A DNA stretch of 23,892 bases from a virus, in IMG/VR virus record IMGVR_UViG_3300031234_000629, positions 1 through 23,892 of that record, one strand, 5' to 3'. Position numbers and translations under genes: made by a program. How positions within the stretch are numbered: position 1 is the first letter of the stretch; the number at the start of each line of letters is the position of its first letter. Below, one piece after another: positions 1 to 6,514 of the stretch. The notes beneath the pieces were generated by a model, which searched no databases, was not told the DNA's origin, and saw only the letters and a program-made list of their open reading frames with translations.

Positions 1-332
1 CAGGCGAAGGGCCCAGGGAATCTCCCAATTCTGAAAGCCTTCGATGCCCGAGGTTCCGGAAATGATCGCGATCGCCGGAGCGGGGGAACTCGAAGCGGGC
101 CGGTACAGGACACGGTCAACGTAAGTCCCGGCGTCTTCGAGGGAAACGCAACGCTGGTCGGGGCTAACGGCGCCTCCGCCGCTCCCGCTGCCAACCGCGC
201 TGCGAACAGCTGCGCTAGGAGCACGCCCGCCAAGAGGACGACCGTACTGTACAGAGTCTTCGAGACGAGGCCTTTACGGGCGAGGAAACGCTGAGTGAAG
301 TTCGACGTCGCGGGCTCTGAGGTCGCGTTCAC
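1..332 (-). pseudogene. 5' part of a secreted alpha/beta-hydrolase-like gene, apparently frameshifted (runs off the window)
   Basis: On the minus strand a GTG at 332-330 follows an AAGG box at about 8 nt. It opens a signal-peptide-like N-terminus: a basic start, then the hydrophobic run STVVLLAGVLLAQLFAARL and an Ala-rich possible cleavage site. In that frame the later codons become meaningless Pro/Arg/Ser text. Another frame then carries a convincing mature region, including DRVLYRPASSSPAPAIAIIS followed by GTSGIEGFQNWEIPW, which resembles the strand-loop start of dienelactone-type hydrolases. Joining them needs one frameshift near 150-200. This is either a real mutation or a base error. The gene is divergent from tRNA-Phe and is probably host flank. 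The family assignment is an inference from a short stretch. Confidence 0.4.
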
Positions 333-539
333 AATCCTGCCTTCGGCGCGGGGCGTGGTCGAACCGTTGCAGCGATTACGATACGCGCTCTAGCAGGATC
401 CTGGCGTGGCGCCGATCCAGGCAGTTCCCCAAGGGGATGTATTCGGCGGGGGGAATAGGGGGCGGTCGCCCGTCCGGGACAGTCGCCGTTCGGCGGGTGC
501 CAATGGTGGTCTCCTTGGCCGGAATGGCCGCCCCAAAGT

Positions 540-666
540 CCGAAAAAAGCCCGTGGTTAAGCGTGCCGAGATAGCTCAGTCGGTAGAGCACAGGTCTGAA
601 AAACCTGGTGTCGCCAGTTCGATTCTGGCTCTCGGCATATTTCAAAAGAACCGAAAAAGCCCGTGG
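540..666. repeat. Direct repeat flanking tRNA-Phe
   Basis: CCGAAAAAAGCCCGTGG at 540-556 recurs with one A fewer as CCGAAAAAGCCCGTGG at 651-666, one copy on each side of the tRNA-Phe gene. The right copy is also the left arm of the terminator hairpin. The upstream copy has no nearby complementary arm. It may be the relic of a duplicated tRNA-terminator unit or of an earlier integration. Confidence 0.6.
565..637 (+). tRNA. tRNA-Phe (anticodon GAA)
   Basis: A complete cloverleaf is visible. The acceptor stem GCCGAGA (565-571) pairs with TCTCGGC (630-636), and the discriminator is A637. The D-stem is GCTC/GAGC. The anticodon stem CAGGT/ACCTG encloses loop CTGAAAA with anticodon GAA at 598-600. 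The T-arm contains GTTCGATTC. CCA is not encoded. The integrase gene lies just past the 3' end, the usual layout for an element integrated at a tRNA 3' end. The tRNA is intact, so this would be the reconstituted attL side. Confidence 0.97.
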
Positions 667-689
667 AATCAGCGTTTCACGGGCTTTTT
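654..689. terminator. Bidirectional intrinsic terminator between tRNA-Phe and the integrase
   Basis: AAAAAGCCCGTG (654-665) pairs perfectly with CACGGGCTTTTT (678-689) around a 12-nt loop. This 12-bp stem has a GC core and ends in A/T runs, so it gives a U-tract on either strand. It can end tRNA-Phe transcripts going right and integrase transcripts going left. The integrase stop codon (669-671) lies in the loop and its last codons form the right arm. Confidence 0.85.
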
Positions 690-1901
690 GCTTTTTGCAG
701 GGGCTTCCTTTTTCCGCCCGCGTGTAGCAGAACGTGTAGCATACGTCGCGTCTAATTGGCGGACTGCGGCCGCCTGAAGACCGGGCGTCGTGTGGCTGTA
801 CGTGTCGAGCGTGACGCCGATCCGGCTGTGCCCGAGCCTCTCCTGAACGATTTTCGGGTGCGCGTTTCCGTGTAGCAGCATCGTCGCATGCGTGTGGCGT
901 AGCCCGTGGAACGAGATCAGTGGCTTCCCTTTGTCGACGAGGCGCGCTCGCTCGAGCAGCGGATAGAACGATCGACGGAGCAGGTTTTGCCGCGCGATCG
1001 GGCCGCCGTTTTCGTTTGCGAATACGAGGTCCGCGTCGCCCGAGAACTCCGCGGCCTTTCGATGCGCACGCAGCGCCGCGAGCGCGAGCTTCGGCAGCGC
1101 CACAAGCCGCTCGGACTTGGCGGTCTTCGTCTGGCCGATCGTCGGCTTGCCGTCGACGTCCTGAAGGCTGCGGCGAACGCTGATCGCTCCGGCCTTGAAG
1201 TCGACGTCCGCCCAGCGCATCGCGAGCAGCTCGCCGCTCCGCAGTCCGCTGAAGACGGCCGTCACGTAAAGCGCCTCGAGCCGATCGCCGCGCGCGGCCG
1301 CAAGGAGCGCCGGAACCTGTGCGGGCTTCAGCGCTCGCGCAGGCGGCGCGTCATAGACCGGCCGCCCGACGCCCTCGAGCGGGTTCGTCGCGATCGCCTT
1401 CCACTTCACGGCCTGCTTCATCCCAGCGCTCAGAAGATCGTGCGCCTTGCGGCGGGTCCTGCCGGACGCGCCGGCTTTGCGGAGCAGCTCGTCGTGCGCG
1501 ACGAAGTCGAGCGACGTCAGCCTGCCGAGGTCTTTGCGAGCGATCGGGTACGGGAGGACGTGCGCGTCGCGCGTCACTTCGTACGTCGAGATCGTCGACG
1601 GGCGCAGCGACGGCTTCACGGAGGCGAGCCAGCGCTCGAGGAATTCGGCGAGGCTGCCGCGCTGCGCTGCGATCCGGGATGCGACCGCGGGCGACCGATA
1701 GAGCTCCTGAAGCTTTGTGGTTGCCGCCTCCTGGCTGGTCGCATACGCGACGACTCGGCGTAGCCGCTTCGTGTTCGTGTCGCGATACGTGACGGCCGCG
1801 ACCCACATCGTGCGAGGCGCCCCGTTCTTCCGGGCGCGTTCGACCTTGTAGACGCTGCCGGCACCGCGGACTCCGCGCTCACGCTTCCTCGGCCGGCTCA
1901 C
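669..1901 (-). CDS. int: Tyrosine-family site-specific integrase (element 1)
   Basis: This 410-aa tyrosine recombinase would integrate and excise the element at the adjacent tRNA-Phe. The N-terminus (about 1-65) is basic and resembles an arm-type DNA-binding domain. A SAM-like core-binding domain spans about 83-180 and the catalytic domain about 190-375. The catalytic set looks complete: R221 (SGLRSGE), a beta-hairpin Lys (K259 or K262), H332 and R335 (FHGLRH), H358 (LGHS) and nucleophile Y368 (DTYSH). A basic tail, rich in Lys, ends in the terminator hairpin. The start is GTG, overlapping the upstream gene by 4 bases (GTGA), so translation is probably coupled. It differs clearly from the integrase at the other end of the window. 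Confidence 0.96.
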   Translation of the reverse strand: MSRPRKRERGVRGAGSVYKVERARKNGAPRTMWVAAVTYRDTNTKRLRRVVAYATSQEAATTKLQELYRSPAVASRIAAQRGSLAEFLERWLASVKPSLRPSTISTYEVTRDAHVLPYPIARKDLGRLTSLDFVAHDELLRKAGASGRTRRKAHDLLSAGMKQAVKWKAIATNPLEGVGRPVYDAPPARALKPAQVPALLAAARGDRLEALYVTAVFSGLRSGELLAMRWADVDFKAGAISVRRSLQDVDGKPTIGQTKTAKSERLVALPKLALAALRAHRKAAEFSGDADLVFANENGGPIARQNLLRRSFYPLLERARLVDKGKPLISFHGLRHTHATMLLHGNAHPKIVQERLGHSRIGVTLDTYSHTTPGLQAAAVRQLDATYATRSATRGRKKEAPAKSKKPVKR

Positions 1902-2584
1902 GATCGAGCTTTCTTGGCGAGCTGTCGACGTGCGGCCGCGCGAGTAGCCAAGGGCCGCCTCCTTTTAATCGTCTCGGCATACGCTTGGTCGAGTTTCTCG
2001 ATCGCCGCGGCAAAGCTCGCCGCCGTCACGTCTCCGATCCACACTTCGTCGTCGATCGCCCACCGGACGTGAGCCGCGAGCGATCGTGCTGAGGCTTCGC
2101 GAAACGATACACCGTAGTCCGGCGCTGGCCGCTCCAGAAACGTCCGACAGGCCTTCGGCGTCAGCGGTATACCGCGGGCCTTCAGAAACTCGTGGAGCGC
2201 AGTCGCGAACCCCTCGATGGCTGCATTCGGGACGTACATCGGCGGCACCGGGATCGTGCGCGGCGTCGGATGAGTCGGCAGCAGCGCTCTGTATTCAGCG
2301 GCGGCGCGCTCGCGCCAGGGTGACTTCTCGCCGCCACCCTTCGCGGATAGTGAAACAGCCTGAAGTAGGCCGTGCAATATCCGATACCCGTCGATCGGCG
2401 CGATGCCGGCCGGGCGATGGAGTACGTCCGCCGTCCACGTCGAGCCGGACGCGCGCTTCGGTTTACGGAGTTTGGCGTCGATCGCGGCATGTCCGATGTC
2501 GCCGATAGATTCGCCCACGCGCACCAGCTCGCGTATTCTTTCCGCCGTCGCCTTCGGTAGTCGCTCGATTCGGGGACGCGCCAA
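1898..2584 (-). CDS. Integrase-linked hypothetical protein, possible N-terminal DNA-binding region
   Basis: This 228-aa protein is first in the leftward operon and overlaps the integrase start by 4 bases. The start is TTG at 2584, supported by a GAGGA box 7 nt upstream; I see no better in-frame ATG. I do not recognise the family. Residues 10-60 hold a helical stretch followed by SGSTWTADVLHRP, which recalls the small DNA-contacting region found after helix-turn-helix segments in recombinases. The C-terminus is Arg/Lys/Ala-rich. No transmembrane segment is seen. The link to the integrase suggests a role in controlling recombination or lysogeny, but this is inference only. Confidence 0.75.
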   Translation of the reverse strand: MARPRIERLPKATAERIRELVRVGESIGDIGHAAIDAKLRKPKRASGSTWTADVLHRPAGIAPIDGYRILHGLLQAVSLSAKGGGEKSPWRERAAAEYRALLPTHPTPRTIPVPPMYVPNAAIEGFATALHEFLKARGIPLTPKACRTFLERPAPDYGVSFREASARSLAAHVRWAIDDEVWIGDVTAASFAAAIEKLDQAYAETIKRRRPLATRAAARRQLAKKARS

Positions 2585-2661
2585 TGCAGATTCCTCGACC
2601 TTCTCGTTTCAGCATAGGTTTGCGCATAGTACCCGTCCCACCTTTTCTGTATATTTTACGC
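2585..2661. promoter_or_regulatory. Divergent promoter region of element 1
   Basis: This lies between the leftward int operon and the rightward early operon and is visibly more AT-rich than its surroundings. TATATT at 2650-2655 sits 6 nt before the ATG at 2662, so the rightward transcript is probably leaderless. On the minus strand TACTAT (complement of 2626-2631) is a possible -10 for the int operon. GCATAG occurs twice in direct repeat (2612-2617 and 2624-2629), 12 bp apart, which suits a DNA-bending or HTH protein on one face of the helix. Confidence 0.5.
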
Positions 2662-2886
2662 ATGGCTACCGCGACAACGTCTCGCTCCCGGCATCGGAAC
2701 CTCGTTCCCGCATTTCTCAGCGCGCGGGAAGTGGCGGCGCGATGGGGAGTATCGCAGTCTGCCGTGTACCACCTTGTCGAGCTGCAGCGCATTCCCGTCC
2801 TTAGAATTTCCGGCGCAATTCGTTTTCCGATTGCGGAGATCGAGCGCTTCGAGCGCGACAACCTCTCGGAGGCGTCGGCTGAATGA
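2662..2886 (+). CDS. Excisionase-like / MerR-type helix-turn-helix protein
   Basis: This 74-aa protein has a single HTH_17-type domain at about 17-68. FLSAREVAARWGVSQSAVYH is the helix-turn-helix, followed by an RI-G-IRF wing and a PIAEIERFE helix, the pattern of phage excisionases and small MerR-like regulators. The reading frame extends upstream to 2584, but the ATG at 2662 is preferred because the domain begins after it and a -10 box lies just before it. No Shine-Dalgarno sequence is present. It faces the int operon across the shared promoter region, the usual place for an excision or direction-control factor. Confidence 0.75.
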   Translation: MATATTSRSRHRNLVPAFLSAREVAARWGVSQSAVYHLVELQRIPVLRISGAIRFPIAEIERFERDNLSEASAE

Positions 2887-3004
2887 ACGGTTATCGCAAC
2901 GGAGCCGTGCGTTCGGTCTGTTCGCCGCCTGCTGGCTCGTGACGGCCATCATCCTCATCACCGTATTTTACTGGCCGTGGGGCCATGACCAACCAAATCA
3001 CTAG
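2879..3004 (+). CDS. Possible small membrane peptide with a CTG start
   Basis: This 41-aa frame overlaps the end of the HTH gene and carries one strongly hydrophobic span, GLFAACWLVTAIILITVFYW, with a basic N-terminal side. The frame has no ATG, GTG or TTG before this span. CTG at 2879 is preceded by GGAGG (2868-2872) at 6-nt spacing, an excellent ribosome binding site for such a start. The ATG at 2883 is in another frame and gives only 19 residues. If real, it would be an inner-membrane peptide, for example holin-like or a regulator. Evidence is limited to the hydrophobic span and the ribosome site. Confidence 0.35.
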   Translation: MNERLSQRSRAFGLFAACWLVTAIILITVFYWPWGHDQPNH

Positions 3005-3030
3005 ACGTAAGGAGTTAGGTACTACTTAAC

Positions 3031-3201
3031 ATGCCAACAATGGGCGCTGCGGCGGAAGAGCGCGAGCGTCGCGTCCTTGCGCGTATGACCGTGCTGCGCC
3101 GCGATCCAGCCGCCCGAGCGTGGGGAGCGATCCGTGCGGAAGCGGAGGACGACGTCGATGCGAGCCGGGACCTCCTCGCCGCCGCGGTCGACCCATGGTG
3201 A
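3031..3201 (+). CDS. Small hypothetical protein upstream of the helicase gene
   Basis: This 56-aa ORF is Ala/Arg/Glu-rich and probably helical. It begins MPTMGAAAEERERRVLARM and ends in a Trp whose codon overlaps the next gene. Its stop (3199-3201) overlaps the start of the TOPRIM-helicase gene (ATG 3195) by 7 bases, suggesting coupled translation. An AAGGAG motif (3009-3014) lies upstream but at a long spacing (16 nt from ATG 3031). The second ATG at 3040 is possible. I do not recognise a family. Support comes from the overlap and from filling an otherwise empty gap. Confidence 0.5.
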   Translation: MPTMGAAAEERERRVLARMTVLRRDPAARAWGAIRAEAEDDVDASRDLLAAAVDPW

Positions 3202-4982
3202 TAGCACCGCGCGTCGTCGCCGAATACAAGTATCTCGATCGCGATGGCTCGCTTCTTTACGTGACGGAGCGTCGCGACCCGAAAGACTTCCGACAGAGGA
3301 AGCCCGGCCCGGACGGCTCGTGGATTTGGAGCCTCACGAACGTGCCACGCGTTCCGTACCGCCTCCCCGAGCTGCGCAAGGCGATCGAGGCCGGCCGGAC
3401 GATCTTCGTCACTGAGGGCGAGAAGGACGCCGATGCGCTCATCAAGCTTGGGTTCGTGGCAACAACGAACGCCGGCGGCGCAGGGTGGAATTGGACGCCC
3501 CCCTTCGTCGAGCACTTCTTCGGCGCGAAGCGTATAGCGATCGTCGCGGACTGCGATCCACCGGGCCGAGGTGCGGCACGCGCGCGAGCGCAACTGCTCC
3601 TCGAGTTGAGCAACGACGTGCGAGTCGTCGAACTCGCGCCCGATCGCGAGGACGGGTTCGATGTTTCGGACTGGCTAGCCGAGGACCACAGCCGCGAGGA
3701 TATGCGCGCGATCGTCGAGGCAGCGCCCATTGTGGAGCGCGAGCTCAGGCGGAGACCGGCCGCGAGCGCGCCGCCGATCGGGAATCCCGAGCGCCGGCTA
3801 AACTTCGTCGATTGGAACACCGTCGCGATCGAGCGGATATACTGGCTGCTCATCGATCGCATGCCGTTCGGCGAGTTCATCTCAGTCGAGGGCGACGGCG
3901 GAATCGGCAAGACGACCTCTATGCTGGACATTGTCGCGCGCCTTTCGGCTGGCCGGCCAATGCCCGACGGAACAACGCACTCGCCGGCAAACGTCATCGT
4001 AATCGCGGAAGAAGACCGTCGCTCCATCCTCAAGGCGCGACTGATCGCGGCCGGCGCCGAGCTCAGCCGGATCCATCTCGTCTCTTCGGTCGATGAGGAC
4101 GAGCACTTCTTCACGTTGCCGACTGACGCGCGGGCGCTCTTGGCAGCGGTCACAAGAATCGGGGCGCGGGCCGTCGTCGTGGACGCGCTCTTCAACCATT
4201 TCGACGACGATATCAACGCCCACAAGGCGCAAGACGTCCGGCGCGCCCTCCGGCCACTCATCGAGGTCGCGCACGAGTCGGGCGCGGCGATAACCGGAAT
4301 CCGCCACTGGGCGAAGACCCGAGGATCAGCGGCCGAGCGCGGGATGGGGTCGATCGACATGCGCAACCTCGCGCGATCGGTCATTTCGGTCGCACCGCAC
4401 CCCTCCGAAGAGGGGCGCTACGTGGCCGCCGTTTCCAAGTCGAACCTCGGTTCGCCGACCAACGCGCTCTCGTACCGTCTCGTCTCAACAACAGTTACCG
4501 GCGACGGCGAGTCGGTCGACGTCGCCAAGGTCGAGTGGGGCGACGAGGTCGCCATTTCGGCGAACGAGCTCGCAAACGTTTCGCTCCCGACTGCGGAAGA
4601 AGGCGCGAAGATCGACGTCGCCGGCGAGTGGGTTCACGATTTCCTCTCGGCTGGCCCACGCCCGTCCGCCGAGGTGTACGAAGCCGGTCTCGCCGCGGAC
4701 ATTCCGCGGGCAACGCTCGCGCGGGCCGCAACGCGGATCGGCGTACGAAAGGAGCGATCCGGTTTCCCCTCGCGGTCGACGTGGTCACTCAAATCACAGT
4801 CGACGCACAGTGCTCCCAAACATCCAGACTCTGAGTTAACTGAGACAAGTGAGCCGACTGCACTCGATGCAAGTCGTCTCAGTCCACTCAACTTATCTCA
4901 CTCTACTCATAAAAGTGTAATGAGCGCGCGCGCGCGCGCGCGCGAAAGCGAGACGACTGGCTTCGACGGAGATCGCCTATGA
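3195..4982 (+). CDS. TOPRIM domain plus RepA/RecA-like AAA ATPase: replicative primase-helicase-type protein
   Basis: This 595-aa cytoplasmic protein is probably the replication helicase of element 1. A TOPRIM-like domain at about 68-165 shows VTEGEKDADAL (72-82) and the acidic motif DCDPPG (119-124). A RepA/AAA_25-type ATPase follows, with Walker A GDGGIGKTT (233-241), Walker B AVVVDAL (326-332) and the sensor-like segment GIRHWAKTRG (368-377). About 475-545 looks like a winged-helix segment. No N-terminal CHC2 zinc finger or catalytic primase domain is seen, so it may not make primers. ATG 3195 is chosen because the gene overlaps the small ORF before it and the homologous region starts right after. 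The Ser/Thr-rich tail is encoded by origin-like DNA and a GC repeat (separate entries). Confidence 0.88.
   Translation: MVIAPRVVAEYKYLDRDGSLLYVTERRDPKDFRQRKPGPDGSWIWSLTNVPRVPYRLPELRKAIEAGRTIFVTEGEKDADALIKLGFVATTNAGGAGWNWTPPFVEHFFGAKRIAIVADCDPPGRGAARARAQLLLELSNDVRVVELAPDREDGFDVSDWLAEDHSREDMRAIVEAAPIVERELRRRPAASAPPIGNPERRLNFVDWNTVAIERIYWLLIDRMPFGEFISVEGDGGIGKTTSMLDIVARLSAGRPMPDGTTHSPANVIVIAEEDRRSILKARLIAAGAELSRIHLVSSVDEDEHFFTLPTDARALLAAVTRIGARAVVVDALFNHFDDDINAHKAQDVRRALRPLIEVAHESGAAITGIRHWAKTRGSAAERGMGSIDMRNLARSVISVAPHPSEEGRYVAAVSKSNLGSPTNALSYRLVSTTVTGDGESVDVAKVEWGDEVAISANELANVSLPTAEEGAKIDVAGEWVHDFLSAGPRPSAEVYEAGLAADIPRATLARAATRIGVRKERSGFPSRSTWSLKSQSTHSAPKHPDSELTETSEPTALDASRLSPLNLSHSTHKSVMSARARARESETTGFDGDRL
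4832..4890. other. Origin-like inverted repeat inside the 3' end of the helicase gene
   Basis: TGAGTTAACTGAGAC (4832-4846) and GTCTCAGTCCACTCA (4876-4890) are inverted copies matching at 13 of 15 positions. Between them GACTGCA and TGCAAGTC can also pair, so the whole stretch can fold on itself. GAGT/ACTC words continue to about 4910. The tract is AT-richer than its neighbours and codes for a low-complexity tail. An origin within the initiator or helicase gene is known in phages such as lambda. Its use as an origin here is inference. Confidence 0.4.
4924..4944. repeat. (GC)10 dinucleotide tract in coding sequence
   Basis: This is an uninterrupted alternating G/C run of 21 bases, 38 bases before the helicase stop codon, coding for alternating Ala-Arg. 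Such tracts are prone to slippage and can adopt Z-DNA. A change of one unit would shift the last 12-20 residues and could change the 4-base overlap with the next gene. Confidence 0.9.
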
Positions 4983-5347
4983 ACGCCGCTGGGATCGTCA
5001 ACTACTTGTCTGGGCGTGGGTTTCATCTGAGCGTCGATCGCTCGGATCTGCTCGTTTCGCCGAAGATCGCAGACGTCGCCCTGCGGGATCGCGTCATCGC
5101 GCGCAAACCGGACATCCTCGCCTTCCTGCGGGAGCACGGCGGTGAGTGGCCGCCGCAACCCGCGAGCGCGCATCGGTTCGTCCTCTGGAGCGGAGCGAAG
5201 GCGCCGCAACTTGCTGCCTGCGTTGCGTGCGGAGTACCCGTCGAGATGCACGGGGACGATCCGCTCGCCGATGCCCTAATCGTCGACGAGGTCAACGAAG
5301 TCGCCCTCGTAACCGCCGTCGCGATCGTGCGCGGAGTGCTGCATTGA
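4979..5347 (+). CDS. Hypothetical protein with a TubC-like N-terminal segment
   Basis: This 122-aa protein has an N-terminal half (1-50: IVNYLSGRGFHLSVD, then DLLVSP, then RDRVIARKPDILAFLRE) that follows the pattern of the TubC N-terminal docking domain. That small helical/strand module is best known from nonribosomal peptide enzymes but also occurs in phage and plasmid replication-associated proteins. The C-terminal half has one CxxC (ACVACG) and an acidic segment. The start overlaps the helicase stop by 4 bases (ATGA), and the stop overlaps the next gene (TTGA). This fits a tightly coupled replication operon and a possible helicase-partner role. The family call is by pattern only. Confidence 0.7.
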   Translation: MNAAGIVNYLSGRGFHLSVDRSDLLVSPKIADVALRDRVIARKPDILAFLREHGGEWPPQPASAHRFVLWSGAKAPQLAACVACGVPVEMHGDDPLADALIVDEVNEVALVTAVAIVRGVLH

Positions 5348-5562
5348 TCCGCCCTGCAACGATCCGCAAGGCGCACCGTCTACCCGTCGTCCGGGCGCAC
5401 GACGGCACCTTCCGAGTCGGCGGAGACACCGACGTCTACACTGTCTACCGCTCCCATTTTCAGAGCGGATGGGTCTGCAACTGCTTTGCAGCCCGCACCA
5501 ATAGGTGCAGCCACGTCGTCGCAGTCGAACTCGCGACAGAAAGAGAACCAGCTAATGGGTGA
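5344..5562 (+). CDS. SWIM-type zinc finger protein
   Basis: This 72-aa protein starts at TTG 5344, overlapping the previous stop. The SWIM signature CxCx(n)CxH is seen as CNCFAARTNRCSH, preceded by a short beta-rich segment and followed by a helix (VVAVELATE), which is the standard SWIM fold order. SWIM domains bind DNA or protein partners and are common as small proteins in phage early operons. Its stop overlaps the start of the SSB-like gene, so it is translated in line with the helicase and SSB-like protein and probably acts in DNA replication or recombination. A second SWIM protein of similar size lies in element 2 (20203-20451). Confidence 0.75.
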   Translation: MIRPATIRKAHRLPVVRAHDGTFRVGGDTDVYTVYRSHFQSGWVCNCFAARTNRCSHVVAVELATEREPANG

Positions 5563-6154
5563 ACTTGGAGCGGCGCTGCCGCGGCAACAACAAAGCGAAG
5601 ACTCGAAGATCAAGAGCGAAAACGGCGTCTATAGAGCCATCTTTCTCGGCCTGAGTGCGCCATTCCAGTTCGTGTCAAACTTTGCAAACGAGCAGTGTCG
5701 GCTCTGCAAAGGCCAGGGCTCGGGAATACGCGGCGAGGGCAAGTGCTCCCAGTGCGGCGGATCGGGACGGCGCACCGAGCAGCACGTCAAACTCAGCTAT
5801 CGCCTCGAGAACAACAACGTCGAGGAAGAAGAGGTGAACTTCAAGCTCCTGCCGGCGGGCATGACCGCGCAGGGTCAGCCGCTCTCGCCGACCACGCTCT
5901 TCCTCCGGCTGCGAACGCTGAGCGGGAACCGCAACGCAACTCCCGCCGATTTGGACGCGTGGTATTCGGCACTCCCGAAGCCGATTAAGATTCCCTGCAC
6001 AGTCGTCATCGGCGATAACAAGTCGGGGACCGCCTCGAAAATCACAGCGATCCAGCTTCGTACGCAGGGCGCACCGGCGCAAGCTCCCGTCGCGCAGACG
6101 ACGTCGAACGACGATTCAAGCTGGGACACACCGGAAGACGAGATCCCGTTCTGA
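5555..6154 (+). CDS. SSB-like protein with an internal zinc ribbon and acidic SSB-type C-terminal tip
   Basis: This 199-aa protein starts at ATG 5555, overlapping the SWIM gene; an AAAGAGAA purine tract lies upstream. The C-terminus (SSWDTPEDEIPF) closely matches the conserved acidic tip of bacterial SSB, which recruits helicases and repair proteins. A disordered Gln/Ala/Ser linker precedes it, as in SSB. The middle has two CxxCxGxG-type motifs (CRLCKGQGSG and CSQCGGSGR), which probably form one zinc site inserted into a beta-rich body. The remainder (YRAIFLGLSAPFQF, VKLSYRLENN, PCTVVIGD) has the strand pattern expected of an OB-like fold, though I cannot confirm it. Single-stranded DNA binding during replication is the likely role. 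Confidence 0.65.
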   Translation: MGELGAALPRQQQSEDSKIKSENGVYRAIFLGLSAPFQFVSNFANEQCRLCKGQGSGIRGEGKCSQCGGSGRRTEQHVKLSYRLENNNVEEEEVNFKLLPAGMTAQGQPLSPTTLFLRLRTLSGNRNATPADLDAWYSALPKPIKIPCTVVIGDNKSGTASKITAIQLRTQGAPAQAPVAQTTSNDDSSWDTPEDEIPF

Positions 6155-6431
6155 AATGCAGTTCAGCGATCCGGACCCCCCTTTGGTATCGTGCGGCGAA
6201 AGCCGCTGTACGGCCAATAAACGCCCGAAACGTCGCTTCCAGCTCGCGATCGGCGCCGATCCATCCGTTGAGTGCCGACGAGGTCGATTGCACGAAAACG
6301 AGTGCCTTCGAAGCCTGAAGCCTCGCGATCACAGCTCCAAACTCCACGCGAAACGGTCGGTTTTTTGGCCCGATTTTAGGGTCGCGAGCGATTCGCGCTT
6401 TGGGGGCCTTCGTGAACGATAACTTGCGCAT
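6042..6431 (-). CDS. Possible antisense gene overlapping the SSB-like gene's 3' end
   Basis: The plus strand between 6155 and 6528 has no convincing gene. On the minus strand ATG 6431 opens a 129-aa frame whose first 85 residues read like a normal protein (RPFRVEFGAVIARLQASKAL, NGWIGADRELEATFRAFIG). The last 37 residues are antisense to the SSB-like gene and look less natural. No Shine-Dalgarno sequence or clear -10 box precedes it. It could be a small cargo gene with its own promoter, a remnant, or a chance open frame in GC-rich DNA. I do not recognise a family. Confidence 0.3.
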   Translation of the reverse strand: MRKLSFTKAPKARIARDPKIGPKNRPFRVEFGAVIARLQASKALVFVQSTSSALNGWIGADRELEATFRAFIGRTAAFAARYQRGVRIAELHFRTGSRLPVCPSLNRRSTSSARRELAPVRPAYEAGSL

Positions 6432-6514
6432 ATCGGGCACGTCCGCGAGCACGGAATCCGGGCAAATTTCGGCCCCCTGCAGGACGTTATACGCCGAAGG
6501 CAGCGCGTTAGCGT

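Noticed and set aside
67-1396. GCGATCGC palindromes (HIP1-like, as in cyanobacteria)
   Set aside because: CGATCG words are frequent throughout both host-like and element DNA, so they look like a genome-wide compositional habit and do not identify the host.
906-1763. 285-aa plus-strand frame over the integrase
   Set aside because: Shadow of the integrase on the opposite strand; extreme Arg content and no ribosome site.
3257-4384. 375-aa minus-strand frame over the helicase gene
   Set aside because: Ser/Arg-rich antisense of the TOPRIM-helicase, whose motifs are intact on the plus strand.
6156-6422. 88-aa plus-strand frame after the SSB-like gene
   Set aside because: Unnatural composition with many Cys/Arg/Ser and no ribosome site; the minus-strand reading looks better.
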